From Xiheimicrobium sp052034585 (GTDB lineage Bacteria > Myxococcota > Myxococcia > Myxococcales > Myxococcaceae): a stretch of 64,000 nt of DNA. Below, piece by piece: positions 9,763-18,304 of the stretch. How positions within the stretch are numbered: position 1 is the first letter of the stretch; every line of letters begins with the position of its first letter. The stretch spans positions 30,602-94,601 of the forward strand of contig JBPOIJ010000071.1 in the NCBI GenBank assembly GCA_052034585.1. The letters run 5' to 3'. The position numbers and the translations under genes are program-made. The notes beneath the pieces are model-generated. The model did no database searches. It worked only from the letters and a program-made list of their open reading frames with translations, and was not told the origin of the DNA.

Positions 9763-11097
9763 ATGTCGCTCGATGCTCGCCAGACGGACTCTCCCCGCCT
9801 CACCACCCGCAGCGAGCTCGAGGCGTACTTCCGTGGGGCCGAGCGGCGTGACGGCACTGGGCTGATCGGGCTCGAGCACGAGAAGCTCCTCTTCCCCACG
9901 GGCACCGCGCGGCCGGTCGCCTATGACGGGCCGGCTGGCGTCGGGGCGCTCCTGGAGGCGTTCCTCCCAGACGGCTGGGAGCCGTTTCGTGAAGCTCCGG
10001 AGCGGCCGATCATCGCCCTCACTCGTGACGCCGCTGCGGTCTCGCTCGAGCCGGGAGGGCAGTTCGAGTGGGCTGGCTCTCCGCTCTCGACGGCGCGGGC
10101 CGCCTCGGAAGAGAACGCTGCGCACGTGGCGAAGCTGAAGGCGGTCGCGACGAAGTTGGGGCTTCGCTCGGTCGCGCTGGGCTACCGCCCCTTCGGGCGC
10201 ATCGCCGACATGCCGTGGATGCCGAAGTCTCGTTACGGCGCGATGCAGCGCACCCTGGGCACCGCGGGCTCGCACGCCCTCGAGATGATGCTGATGACGG
10301 CCACGGGGCAGGTCTCCCTCGATTGGAAGGACGAGGCTGACTGTGCGCGGAAGGTCACCTGCGCCGCGCGGCTCAGCCCGGTGACGGTGGCGCTCTTCGC
10401 CAACAGCCCGATCGTCGACGGCAAGCTCACCGATCATCAGTCGTACCGAAGCCGGGTGTGGAACGACGTCGATCCCGCTCGCTGTGGCACGCCGGCGTTC
10501 CTCGTCGACGGCAGCTTCTCGTACGCGAAGTACGTCGACTGGGCGCTCGCTGCGCCGATGCTCTTCCTCCGGCGCGATGGCCGCTACCTGACGCCCAAGC
10601 TCACCTTCGGGCAGTTCTTCGAGCGCGGCTTCGAGGAGCACCATGCGACCCAGAGCGACTGGGTCGACCACCTCTCGACGCTCTTCCCCGAGGTGCGGAT
10701 CAAGAAGGTGCTCGAGGTGCGCAGCGCCGACGCGAACGGGGTGGCGATGACGGGCGCGCTCGCCGCGTTGACGCGCGGGCTGCTCTACGATCGAACCGCC
10801 ACCGACGAGGCCAGCGCGCTCATGGCGGCCTCTCCCGAGAAGCACCACTCGCTGCACCTCGCGGCCCAGCGTGACGGCATGGGGGCGCGGGCCGATGGGC
10901 GATCGGTGCTCGACCTCGCCAGAGAGGCCGTGCGTGTGGCCAAAGACGGCCTTCGACGCCTCGATCCGGCCGACGTGGGCCTGCTCGAGCCCCTCGAGGC
11001 GATCGTCGCCGAAGGCCGGTCTCCCGCGGTGCGAGTCGTCGAAGCCTTCCAGCGTTCGGGTGGAGCGCCGGCGTTCCTCGACGCCTTCGAGCTCTGA
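9763..11097 (+). CDS. gshA: Glutamate-cysteine ligase (GCS2 / plant-proteobacterial type)
   Basis: 444 residues. The product matches the GCS2 family, which joins glutamate and cysteine with ATP in the first step of glutathione synthesis in the cytoplasm. Visible landmarks are GLEHEKLLFP near the N-terminus (the Glu-x-Glu metal/ATP site type), SLEPGGQFEWAG around residue 90, MPKSRYGAM around 155, and EVRSADAN near 325. The length fits the 440-470 residues of plant and alpha/delta-proteobacterial enzymes, not the longer E. coli type. It is transcribed divergently from the EI24-like gene across a very short gap. No glutathione synthetase (gshB) is in the window. Confidence 0.88.
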   Translation: MSLDARQTDSPRLTTRSELEAYFRGAERRDGTGLIGLEHEKLLFPTGTARPVAYDGPAGVGALLEAFLPDGWEPFREAPERPIIALTRDAAAVSLEPGGQFEWAGSPLSTARAASEENAAHVAKLKAVATKLGLRSVALGYRPFGRIADMPWMPKSRYGAMQRTLGTAGSHALEMMLMTATGQVSLDWKDEADCARKVTCAARLSPVTVALFANSPIVDGKLTDHQSYRSRVWNDVDPARCGTPAFLVDGSFSYAKYVDWALAAPMLFLRRDGRYLTPKLTFGQFFERGFEEHHATQSDWVDHLSTLFPEVRIKKVLEVRSADANGVAMTGALAALTRGLLYDRTATDEASALMAASPEKHHSLHLAAQRDGMGARADGRSVLDLAREAVRVAKDGLRRLDPADVGLLEPLEAIVAEGRSPAVRVVEAFQRSGGAPAFLDAFEL

Positions 11098-11154
11098 AGA
11101 CACGAAGAGCGAGCGAAGGAGGTCTTCGCCCGCCCGTGCGCCTCGATCAGCGAG

Positions 11155-11508
11155 TCAGCTCAGCGCCTTCTTGACCCGATCGATGTGCCAGCTGTCGGGG
11201 CCGTAGCGACCGAGGATCGTCTTGTTTGCGTCGATCAGGAACGGGCCCTTGTTTCCCGGCTGGAGCGAGTAGGGGCTGATCGGCTTCTCGACGACGAGCT
11301 CCTTCACCTTCTCGCCCTTGAGCACGTTGGTGATCGACAGCTTCACCGTCTGGGTCGCGGCCTTGATGCCGACGCTGGTCGCTCCCGGCTTGAGATCGGG
11401 CGGCTGAGGAGGCTTGGGCCCGGTGGCGAGCACCTCTTTCACTTCCGCCTCCACGACCCACGTGGCCTGCGGCATCACTTCTTCGATCGGTTCAGGAGGC
11501 TTCGCCAT
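11155..11508 (-). CDS. Hypothetical 117-residue protein downstream of calpain-like protease
   Basis: Not recognised. It is a soluble protein with no signal peptide or membrane segment. It has a Pro/Glu-rich start (MAKPPEPIEE) and two proline-rich stretches in the first half. The C-terminal half reads like a small beta-rich domain ending in RVKKALS. An AGAGGG ribosome-binding site lies just upstream of the ATG. It follows the calpain-like protease gene by 30 bases on the same strand and is probably co-transcribed. A role as substrate, chaperone or inhibitor of the protease is only a guess from position. Confidence 0.6.
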   Translation of the reverse strand: MAKPPEPIEEVMPQATWVVEAEVKEVLATGPKPPQPPDLKPGATSVGIKAATQTVKLSITNVLKGEKVKELVVEKPISPYSLQPGNKGPFLIDANKTILGRYGPDSWHIDRVKKALS

Positions 11509-11538
11509 GGTGCCCTCTCGTGCCGCCCAGTCTGCGGC

Positions 11539-13299
11539 TTAGTTCGTGTACATCACGTTCTGGTACAGCTTGGCGAACTCCTCGAGCTTGAGCTTGAAGA
11601 TGCCGTCGTTGGCACCGTTGCCCGAAGGCTCGGACTCGCCCCACGGGTTGCGAAGCACCACGTAGCGCTGGGTGCCCTGCTGCTCGTAGCCGAGGATCGA
11701 GTAGGCGTGATCGCCGTAGACGCCCGTGTTCGTGTACTTCGACTCGTCGTGGTACGTGCCGGCGGCGACTGGCTGGTTGGCGTCGACGTTCTTCTTGATG
11801 GTGTTGAAGACCGAGTCGAGGTTGCCCGAGTAGATGCTCATGCTGTTGCCGTCGCGGCCCAGCACCGCTTCCATCACGTCGCTCGAGTGGCCGCCGTCAC
11901 CGATGGCGTTGTAGCTCCCCTTCCACTGGGCGTACGCCTTCTCGACGAGCGGGAACCACATCTCCATCTTCTTCGGGTCGGAGCTGTTGGCCGAGCGCCC
12001 GTAGAGCGGGCCGCCGTAGGAGCGCGCCCAGAGATCGCCGTCGACCTTCACCGGCACGTCCTTGAACTGCTGAGTGCGCCAGTCCTTCTCCTTGAAGGTC
12101 ACCGTGTAAGTGCCGTCGCCGTTGTCCTTGATGAGCTTGTTGATGGCGTCGGGGTTGGCCTTGGCGATGGCGGCCATGGCGGCGGGGAAGTAGCAGTCGC
12201 CGATCTGGCCCTGCTGCACGTCTTCCGGCTTTGCGCCGTCGACGAAGAGCGGCCCGGTGAAGTTGACCTTGTTGAAGCGGGGCTTGCCGGCCGAGTCGAG
12301 CTCGTCCTTGTGGAGCGCGGGGTCGGGGAGGATGTCGGTGTTCGACGGCGCGCCGCCAGGGCAGGTGACGTTGCCGACGGACTCGGTGAAGCCGGTGTTG
12401 TTGACGCCGTCGGAGGCCGCGACCGCGAAGGAGTCGCCGGGCTTGCCGTTGAGGGTGAAGCCCTCGGGGAAGCCGCCAGTGTCGCTCACCGTCACCTTGG
12501 TCTTCTCACCGGTGCGCTTGTTGGTGAACTCGAGCTGGGCGCCGGGCTCGGACACCTGCCGCGAGGCGTTGATGTTGCTGACCGAGACCTTCCCGTTGCC
12601 GGCGTCGGCGAGGCCGATGCGGAAGAGGGCGACCGCGGCGTTGTTGCTGTCCTTGGTCGCGATGCCCGTCGCCTTCACGGTAACCCAGTCGGAGGTCGAG
12701 CCGTCGGCGTAGCGCGCGCGCATGCGAATGAGATCGCCCTCGCGCATCGCCTGGTCGCCGGTCAGCTTGGCCATGTTGAACTTGCCGCTCGCGTCGGCCT
12801 TGCCGATCACGCTCGTGTCGTCCATGTGGAGCCGGCCGGTGGGCGCGGTCGAGATGTTGATCGCCTCGATGGTGGCGCCGGCCTTGGTGGTGCCCGAGAG
12901 GCCGTCCTTCTGGTTGCCGGCAATCTGGAGCCCGTCGGTGCCAGGAGGAGGAGGCGGCGGCGGCTGGGGAGTGCCGCGATCGAGGACCGCCTCGAGGAAG
13001 GACTTGGCGATCGGATCGAGCGGCACGCTGCCCTGATCGAGGATCGCCGCGAGGTCCGTCTTCTCACGCGCGGTCATTCCGCCCTTCACCAGGGCGATCT
13101 GCTGATCGCGGGTGATGCCCGGCTTCTTCAGCTCGTTCGCCATCTGCGCCGCCGAGCGGTTCTTGTTGCCGTCCGCGACGAGGGCGACGAGCTGGAGGAT
13201 CTGCTCCTGCCCGAGCTTCAAGTTGGGGTTGGTGCGCTTCTGGGTCTCGAAGTTCGTGTACAGCGAGCCCAACTTGGAGTCGTTGAATCGGATCGGCAT
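11539..13299 (-). CDS. Calpain-family (C2) cysteine protease with Ig-like domains
   Basis: 586 residues. The C-terminal third carries the full C2-type triad: Cys369 in QGQIGDCYFPAA, His531 in GDHAYSILGY and Asn551 in LRNPWGE. Upstream are a helical N-terminal domain (about 1-110), a poly-Pro linker (about 112-120) and two probable Ig-like beta-sandwich domains (about 121-340). No signal peptide is apparent, so the protease is either cytoplasmic or exported by a route that needs none. Bacterial calpain homologues are scattered and their roles are mostly unknown. The start is supported by AAGGGGA about 9 nt upstream. A 117-residue gene follows 30 bases downstream, and a palindrome lies in the divergent promoter region. 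Confidence 0.82.
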   Translation of the reverse strand: MPIRFNDSKLGSLYTNFETQKRTNPNLKLGQEQILQLVALVADGNKNRSAAQMANELKKPGITRDQQIALVKGGMTAREKTDLAAILDQGSVPLDPIAKSFLEAVLDRGTPQPPPPPPPGTDGLQIAGNQKDGLSGTTKAGATIEAINISTAPTGRLHMDDTSVIGKADASGKFNMAKLTGDQAMREGDLIRMRARYADGSTSDWVTVKATGIATKDSNNAAVALFRIGLADAGNGKVSVSNINASRQVSEPGAQLEFTNKRTGEKTKVTVSDTGGFPEGFTLNGKPGDSFAVAASDGVNNTGFTESVGNVTCPGGAPSNTDILPDPALHKDELDSAGKPRFNKVNFTGPLFVDGAKPEDVQQGQIGDCYFPAAMAAIAKANPDAINKLIKDNGDGTYTVTFKEKDWRTQQFKDVPVKVDGDLWARSYGGPLYGRSANSSDPKKMEMWFPLVEKAYAQWKGSYNAIGDGGHSSDVMEAVLGRDGNSMSIYSGNLDSVFNTIKKNVDANQPVAAGTYHDESKYTNTGVYGDHAYSILGYEQQGTQRYVVLRNPWGESEPSGNGANDGIFKLKLEEFAKLYQNVMYTN

Positions 13300-13401
13300 G
13301 GTGAGGGTCCCCTTGAAAGTCGAGCGAGGATACTGCGCAGAAAGGCTGGTTCAGCGCGAGAGCTTGGTCGAAAAAAACAGCGGCAAGAAAAGGTCTGCCT
13401 A

Positions 13402-13416
13402 CATTGTCGGACAATG
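13402..13416. promoter_or_regulatory. Perfect 15-bp palindrome in divergent promoter region
   Basis: CATTGTC-G-GACAATG is a perfect 7-bp inverted repeat with a single central base. It lies between the calpain operon (minus, starts at 13299) and the cyclic-nucleotide-binding gene (plus, starts at 13489), where a dimeric regulator could control either or both. The regulator is not identifiable from the sequence. Confidence 0.4.
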
Positions 13417-13488
13417 GCGCACGTGGTTGCGTCCTTTCGTGAAAATCAGTCGTTGAGGGGGGTTACAGGCCGTGGCAGCGTGCGCGCC

Positions 13489-14004
13489 ATGAACGTCAAA
13501 CGCGACACCTCGGTGGCGACCTTTCTGCGCAGCGTTCCGGTGTTCCACGATCTGAAGGGGGCGAGCCTCGACATCCTCTTCGACTTTCTCGAGGAGCAGA
13601 CCTGGGCGCCCGGCGATCGGATCTTCAGCGAAGGTGAGCTCGGGCGAACGATGTACGTCATTCGCGACGGCGAGGTGGAGGTCGCGCGCAAGTCGACGCG
13701 TGGCAACCAGGTGCCGATCGTTCGGCTCGGCCCTGGCGAGACGTTCGGTGAGATGACGTTGGTCGAGCTCCAGCCGCGCAGCGCCGCGTGCATCGTGAAG
13801 AAGAAGACGACGACGTACGCGCTGACGAACCTCGACCTCTGGAACCTCTACAAGGCCGACAACTACGCCTACATCATCATCCTCCAGAACATCTGCCGCA
13901 TGCTCTCGCGCCGCCTGCGCAAGGCCGACAGCCGCATCGTGGAGTTCCTCGACATGATCAACGAGGCGACCGCGAAGCCGCGGAAGAAGGCGAAGAAGAA
14001 GTAG
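13489..14004 (+). CDS. Cyclic nucleotide-binding (CRP-like sensor) domain protein without DNA-binding domain
   Basis: 171 residues. A single cNMP-binding fold spans about residues 10-130, with GELGRTMYVIRDGEVEV, then LGPGETFGEMTLVELQPRSA as the phosphate-binding cassette. A helical tail rich in Arg and Lys ends in KPRKKAKKK. There is no helix-turn-helix, so this is not a CRP-type transcription factor but a stand-alone sensor or adaptor. The ATG at 13489 is preferred because homologous sequence begins there. An in-frame ATG at 13414 overlaps the palindrome and would add 25 unconserved-looking residues. It ends three bases before ribE, suggesting co-transcription. Confidence 0.75.
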   Translation: MNVKRDTSVATFLRSVPVFHDLKGASLDILFDFLEEQTWAPGDRIFSEGELGRTMYVIRDGEVEVARKSTRGNQVPIVRLGPGETFGEMTLVELQPRSAACIVKKKTTTYALTNLDLWNLYKADNYAYIIILQNICRMLSRRLRKADSRIVEFLDMINEATAKPRKKAKKK

Positions 14005-14007
14005 CCG

Positions 14008-14640
14008 ATGTTCACCGGGCTCGTGCAGGACGTGGGAGTCGTCGAGCGCGTGGTTCCTGGCGCGGTCACCGACGTGTGGATCCGCGCGGGCTTCGAGCCC
14101 TCCGACTATCGGCATGGCGAGTCGATCGCCTGCAGCGGGGTCTGCCTCACCGTCATCGAGTGGCGCGATCGCAGCTTCCGGGTGCAGGCCGCTCCGGAGA
14201 CGCTGGCGCGCTCGACGCTCGGCTCGTGGACGGCGGGCACTCGCGTCAACCTCGAGAAGGCGCTGAAGGTCGGCGATCGCCTCGGAGGCCACTGGGTGCA
14301 AGGCCACGTCGACGGCGTCGGTCAGGTGCTCGAGGTCGCGCCCGATGGTGGCTCGTGGCGGCTGCGCTGCTCACTGCCTCCGGCGCTGGCGCCGTTCTTC
14401 GTCGAGAAGGGCTCGGTGTGCCTCGACGGCGTCTCGCTCACCCTCACCACGGTCGATGAAGGCAGCTTCGGGGTGATGCTCATCCCCGAGACGTGGGCGA
14501 AGACGGCGCTCTCCGATCGGCGGCCGGGCGCCTCGCTCAACCTCGAGGCCGACATCGTGGGCAAGTTCGTGGCGAAGATGATCGGGCAGCGCGGCGGGCT
14601 CACCGAAGAGCAGCTGCGCCTGGCCGGCTTCGTTCGATGA
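14008..14640 (+). CDS. ribE: Riboflavin synthase, alpha chain
   Basis: 210 residues, the standard length for this enzyme, which converts two 6,7-dimethyl-8-ribityllumazine molecules to riboflavin. It starts with the hallmark MFTGLVQDVG and contains the two tandem lumazine-binding repeats. The first has SIACSGVCLTV, then GDRLGGHWVQGHVDG. The second has KGSVCLDGVSLTL with the same spacing. Three bases separate it from the upstream cNMP-binding gene, and its stop overlaps the next start (ATGA). The other rib genes are not in the window. Confidence 0.93.
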   Translation: MFTGLVQDVGVVERVVPGAVTDVWIRAGFEPSDYRHGESIACSGVCLTVIEWRDRSFRVQAAPETLARSTLGSWTAGTRVNLEKALKVGDRLGGHWVQGHVDGVGQVLEVAPDGGSWRLRCSLPPALAPFFVEKGSVCLDGVSLTLTTVDEGSFGVMLIPETWAKTALSDRRPGASLNLEADIVGKFVAKMIGQRGGLTEEQLRLAGFVR

Positions 14641-15308
14641 ACGCGCAGGAGCTCGTTCGCTCCGCCACTCGCCTCGCGACCGTTCCCTTGGTGCCGGAGG
14701 TGAAGCTCCACCTGCTGATGCCCGATCATCCGCTCTGGCACGCGACCCCCGAGGAGGCTGCACGCGAGGGGCTGGTGATGCCGTATTGGGCAGTCGCCTG
14801 GCCGGGTGGGCAGCTGCTCGCGAGGTGGATCCTCGATCATCCGCATTTCGTTCGCGGCAAGCGGGTGCTCGACGTGGGCTGTGGCGGTGCGATCGAAGGG
14901 CTGGCCGCTGCGCTGGCCGGAGCGGCGCAGGTCGCCTGCCTCGACCTCGACCCGCTCGCGATCGCGGCGGTGACGCTGAATGCCGAGGCGAACGGCGTGT
15001 CGCTCGAGGCGCGGGTCGGCGACGTGCTCGAGGCTTTGGTGGCCGACGTCGACGTGGTGCTGGTCGGCGATCTCTCCTTCGAGGTCGACTTCACCCGGCG
15101 GCTCGAGGCGTGGATCGCTCGCTCGACCGCCGAGGTGCTCCTGGGCGACGCCGGTCGAGTTCCGCTCACGCTCGCGGTCGAGTGCCTGGCAGAAGGGCAG
15201 GCGCCGTTCGACGGAGACCCCCGCGGCTCGGTGCCGTGGACGGTGCGCGTGGTGCGATGGCCTGCTCAGCCCGAGAGGACGAGGCAGACGCAGCCCCGAT
15301 CGCGATGA
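14637..15308 (+). CDS. Class I SAM-dependent methyltransferase (ETFB-lysine methyltransferase-like)
   Basis: 223 residues. The SAM-binding signature VLDVGCGGAIEGLAAALAGA is at about residues 77-96. It is followed by the acidic ACLDLDPLAIAAVTLNAEAN loop. The preceding motif MPYWAVAWPGG and the overall size match the family of protein-lysine methyltransferases that modify electron-transfer flavoprotein beta and related small proteins. The substrate cannot be assigned here. Its ATG overlaps the ribE stop (ATGA), so translation is probably coupled, consistent with a flavin or flavoprotein connection, though that link is inference. Confidence 0.75.
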   Translation: MNAQELVRSATRLATVPLVPEVKLHLLMPDHPLWHATPEEAAREGLVMPYWAVAWPGGQLLARWILDHPHFVRGKRVLDVGCGGAIEGLAAALAGAAQVACLDLDPLAIAAVTLNAEANGVSLEARVGDVLEALVADVDVVLVGDLSFEVDFTRRLEAWIARSTAEVLLGDAGRVPLTLAVECLAEGQAPFDGDPRGSVPWTVRVVRWPAQPERTRQTQPRSR

Positions 15309-15452
15309 CCAACCCGACGGCGAACGCAGAGCGACCTGAACTCGACCAGTTCTCCCACGAGGGTCGCGAACCTGGGGGCGTTTGGTCGAGGTACCCGGCG
15401 AGCTCCCGATGACTCGCTTGCCGCAGGAAGGGCAGGTGAGCCGAAGCTGGGG

Positions 15453-15896
15453 TCACTTCCTCTTCTTCGCCTTCACCTTCGTCTTCGGCATGGCGGCTCT
15501 CGATGCCGGCTTCGCCTTGGACACCGCCTTCGGCGGGCCGGCCTTCTTCGACTTCTTCTTCGCGCTCAACTTCTTCGGCGGCACCAGCGTGTGTGCGCGG
15601 CGGGCCCAGGCGCTGAAGAGCTCCTGATCGTCGTAGAACGACTCGGGGACGATGATCCACGAGGCCATCGTCATCGGCTTGTCGCGGCCCTGATAGACCC
15701 ACGCATGCCCACCGAGCGCGACGAGCTCGGCCTTCGCCGCTTCGTCCTCGAGCTTCAGCATCACCGCGTCGTCGGTGACGATTCCGGCGAACATGCCCCC
15801 GTTCGGCGCGAAGAAGCCGTGCCCGCCGAACATCTTCTGGATCCTGACCGGCAAGCCGACGCAGGCATCGGTCAGCAGATCGAGCGCGCTGGACAT
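15453..15896 (-). CDS. TfoX/Sxy N-terminal-domain protein with Lys-rich tail
   Basis: 147 residues. The first 100 residues resemble the TfoX N-terminal domain (KMFGGHGFFAPNGGMFAGIV, then MKLEDE and the ending FYDDQELFSAWARRA). The last 40 residues are a basic tail rich in Lys, Ala and Pro, like histone-H1-type tails. In enterics TfoX/Sxy activates competence genes with CRP; stand-alone N-domain proteins are widespread and of unclear function. It lies two bases after the cysteine synthase gene on the same strand, so it is its operon partner. Confidence 0.75.
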   Translation of the reverse strand: MSSALDLLTDACVGLPVRIQKMFGGHGFFAPNGGMFAGIVTDDAVMLKLEDEAAKAELVALGGHAWVYQGRDKPMTMASWIIVPESFYDDQELFSAWARRAHTLVPPKKLSAKKKSKKAGPPKAVSKAKPASRAAMPKTKVKAKKRK

Positions 15897-15898
15897 GA

Positions 15899-17260
15899 TC
15901 AGTTCGCGAGGAACTCGATGAGATCGAGCTTGGTGACGACCGCGACGAGCTTCTGCCCGTCACGCACCACCGCGACGTTGTCCTGACCGAAGACCTGGCG
16001 CAGCTGCGGAATCGTCGTGTCCTTCGTCACCACGCCGTCGAGCGGAGCCACCAGCGCGTCGATCGGGTCGTTCTTCTTCACCGCGCCGCTCACCAGGCCG
16101 TTGAGCAGGTCGTACTCGTGGATCATTCCCAGCGCGGAGCCGTCGTCCTTGAGCACCGGCATCTGCGAGATCCCGTGCTCCTTCATCAGGTCGATCACCT
16201 GGCCGATGCGCTCACCCTTCTTCGCAGTGACCAGGCGCTGGGGTCGCTTGGCGAGGATGTCGGCCACCGTGCCCGGGCCCTTCTCTTCGAGGAAGCCGTT
16301 GTCGCGCATCCACTCGTCGGAGAAGTACTTCGTGACGTACGAGTTGCCCGAGTCGGGGAGGATGACGACGATCGTCTTGCCCTTGCCGACCTCCTTGGCG
16401 AGCTCGACCGCTGCGTGCACGGCCGCGCCAGACGAGCCACCGGCGAAGATCCCCTCTTCCCGAGCGAGCCGGCGCGCCATCACGAAGCTCTGCCGATCGT
16501 CGATCTGCCGGATCTGATCGACCACCTTGAAGTCCATCGCGCCGCACAGCATGTCTTCGCCGATGCCCTCGACCTTGTAGACGTGGGCGTCGCCGATCTT
16601 TCCGGTCTTGAAGTAGCCCGCGTAGACGCTCCCGATCGGGTCGACGCCGACGTTCTGGATCTTCGGGTTCTTCTCCTTGAGGAACTTGCCGACGCCGCTC
16701 ATCGTGCCGCCGGTGCCGAGGCCAGAGACGAAGTAGTCGAGCTTGCCGTCGAGCTGGTCCCAGAGCTCCGGGCCGGTCGAGAGGTAGTGCGCCTCGATGT
16801 TGTCGGGCGTGTGGTACTGGTTCGGGTAGAAGGAGTTCGGCGTCTCCTTCACGATGCGCTTGGCGGTCTCGTAGTAGCTGCGCGGATCTTCGGCGGGAAC
16901 GTTCGTCGGCGTCACCACCACCTGCGCGCCCATGCCCTTGAGCCGGTTGATCTTCTCGGTCGACATCTTGTCGGGCATCGTGAAGACGGTTCGGTAGCCG
17001 CGCACCGCCGCCACCATCGCCAGGCCGAAGCCAGTGTTGCCCGACGTGTTCTCGACGATGGTGCCGCCCGGCTTGAGCCGCCCGTCCTTCTCGGCCTTGT
17101 TGATGATGTGAACGGCCATGCGGTCCTTCACTGCGCCGCCTGGGTTCATGAACTCCAGCTTCACGTAGACCGTGGCGTCGTTGGGCCCGACGAGCTTGTT
17201 CAGCTTCACCAGGGGGGTGTGACCGATGGCATCGAGGACGGTGTCGAAGACTCGCTTCAT
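15899..17260 (-). CDS. PLP-dependent cystathionine beta-synthase / cysteine synthase with CBS domain pair
   Basis: 453 residues from the ATG at 17260; a frame-extended start at 17299 adds 13 unconserved residues. The PLP fold-type II domain (about 1-325) has Lys45 in NPGGAVKDR as the Schiff-base lysine. It also has the substrate loop ENTSGNTGFG and the phosphate-binding GLGTGGTMSG. A pair of CBS domains (about 335-453) follows, as in eukaryotic-type cystathionine beta-synthase. The reaction is either serine plus homocysteine to cystathionine or O-acetylserine to cysteine; sequence by eye does not settle which. A tfoX-like gene follows after two bases. Confidence 0.85.
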   Translation of the reverse strand: MKRVFDTVLDAIGHTPLVKLNKLVGPNDATVYVKLEFMNPGGAVKDRMAVHIINKAEKDGRLKPGGTIVENTSGNTGFGLAMVAAVRGYRTVFTMPDKMSTEKINRLKGMGAQVVVTPTNVPAEDPRSYYETAKRIVKETPNSFYPNQYHTPDNIEAHYLSTGPELWDQLDGKLDYFVSGLGTGGTMSGVGKFLKEKNPKIQNVGVDPIGSVYAGYFKTGKIGDAHVYKVEGIGEDMLCGAMDFKVVDQIRQIDDRQSFVMARRLAREEGIFAGGSSGAAVHAAVELAKEVGKGKTIVVILPDSGNSYVTKYFSDEWMRDNGFLEEKGPGTVADILAKRPQRLVTAKKGERIGQVIDLMKEHGISQMPVLKDDGSALGMIHEYDLLNGLVSGAVKKNDPIDALVAPLDGVVTKDTTIPQLRQVFGQDNVAVVRDGQKLVAVVTKLDLIEFLAN

Positions 17261-17367
17261 GGGGCCGCCGTATAGCCGTTTTCCGACCCGATCCGACACG
17301 GATGTGACGCAGCGCGCGGCCTCTTTTTCTCCCGGGCCGCTGGCGAACGTGAAGTCGCGGCTCGGGG

Positions 17368-18231
17368 TCAGAGATCGTCGGGTGCGTGATCGACCGACTT
17401 GCCAGTGCGGCTGATCACCGCGGTGAGGCCTTGCTGTGCATCGGCGGCGTTGCGGATCACGTGGGCGAGGGCCCCGATCTCACGAATCCAGTCGTTGGCG
17501 CGCGGGCCCAGGCCCGAGAACGAGACGGCGAGGAGCGGCGGTTCCTTGGTACGCCCGAGCCAGAAGTCGAGCACCTCGTGCTTCTCGGGGGGCGTGACCG
17601 GCTTGAGGCGGCGCTGCTCTCGATCGAGGAGATTGCTCAGCGCGCTCGGCATGCGGGCGGCCCACTCGCTCACCGCGATCATCGGGCGCCAGGACCAATC
17701 GGCGCGAGCGACTCCAGTCTTGGGGTCGTAGATGCCGTTGCCCTGGGTGGTGAGCACCTGATCGGGCGGAAAGGCAGGCACCGGATCCCAGGTGCCGGTG
17801 AGCAGGGTCCCGAGCCCGAACCGGCGCTTGGGGTTCACCCAGAAGTCACGCCGGTAGCTCTCGGCGCGCTCGTCGTCGGCGTACGGGTAGTTCGGGTCTT
17901 CCAGCATCAGCGCGAGGTGGAAGGTCTCCTCCCACGAGCCCGCGTAGCCGACGTACTGGTGCGCGATCGTCCACCCGTCGACGCCGAAGACCCACTCGTA
18001 GAAGAGGAGCCGGTAGATCGCCTCGCTCCAGCGCTCGTCGGTGAGGCCGAAGAAGTTGCCTTCCGGGTTGTGCTCCAGCACGAGCTCGAGCTGCACCCGC
18101 GTCGTCTCGTCGTTGATCGAGGCGATGAGGTGTTCGATCGCGGGGGCCGCGTCCACCACCCCGAGCTGAAACGCGGGAAAGACGACCTTCCGCAAGAACT
18201 GATCGTTGATGGGGCGGAGGACGACTTCCAT
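17368..18231 (-). CDS. Hypothetical 287-residue protein
   Basis: Not recognised. It is a soluble, Trp- and Tyr-rich globular protein without signal peptide, membrane span or obvious catalytic motif. Distinctive stretches include LEHNPEGNFFGLTDERWSEA, HQYVGYAGSWEETFHLALML and FWVNPKRRFGLGTLLTGTWD. Similar proteins probably occur only in close relatives. It is a single gene, with the cysteine synthase operon downstream and the ptsN-like gene upstream, all on the minus strand. Coding is supported by the long frame with the strong third-position GC typical of the window and by the ATG start. Confidence 0.7.
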   Translation of the reverse strand: MEVVLRPINDQFLRKVVFPAFQLGVVDAAPAIEHLIASINDETTRVQLELVLEHNPEGNFFGLTDERWSEAIYRLLFYEWVFGVDGWTIAHQYVGYAGSWEETFHLALMLEDPNYPYADDERAESYRRDFWVNPKRRFGLGTLLTGTWDPVPAFPPDQVLTTQGNGIYDPKTGVARADWSWRPMIAVSEWAARMPSALSNLLDREQRRLKPVTPPEKHEVLDFWLGRTKEPPLLAVSFSGLGPRANDWIREIGALAHVIRNAADAQQGLTAVISRTGKSVDHAPDDL

Positions 18232-18304
18232 ACGGGCGCGGCGAGCCTACTCGTCCTCTCCGACCTCCGGGCAGCTTTCGGGCGTGTGCGCTGATGAGCG
18301 CCTG

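Noticed and set aside
11185..13488. Long plus-strand frame leading into the cyclic-nucleotide-binding gene
   Set aside because: Antisense to the calpain operon, Val/Arg/Leu-biased; only the part from 13489 resembles a real protein.
15370..15452. Zinc-ribbon-like TCPSCGKRVIG in the TfoX frame after its stop codon (minus strand)
   Set aside because: Only one CxxC pair, no start codon, frame continues into Arg/Ser-rich sequence; a remnant or chance, not enough for a gene or readthrough claim.
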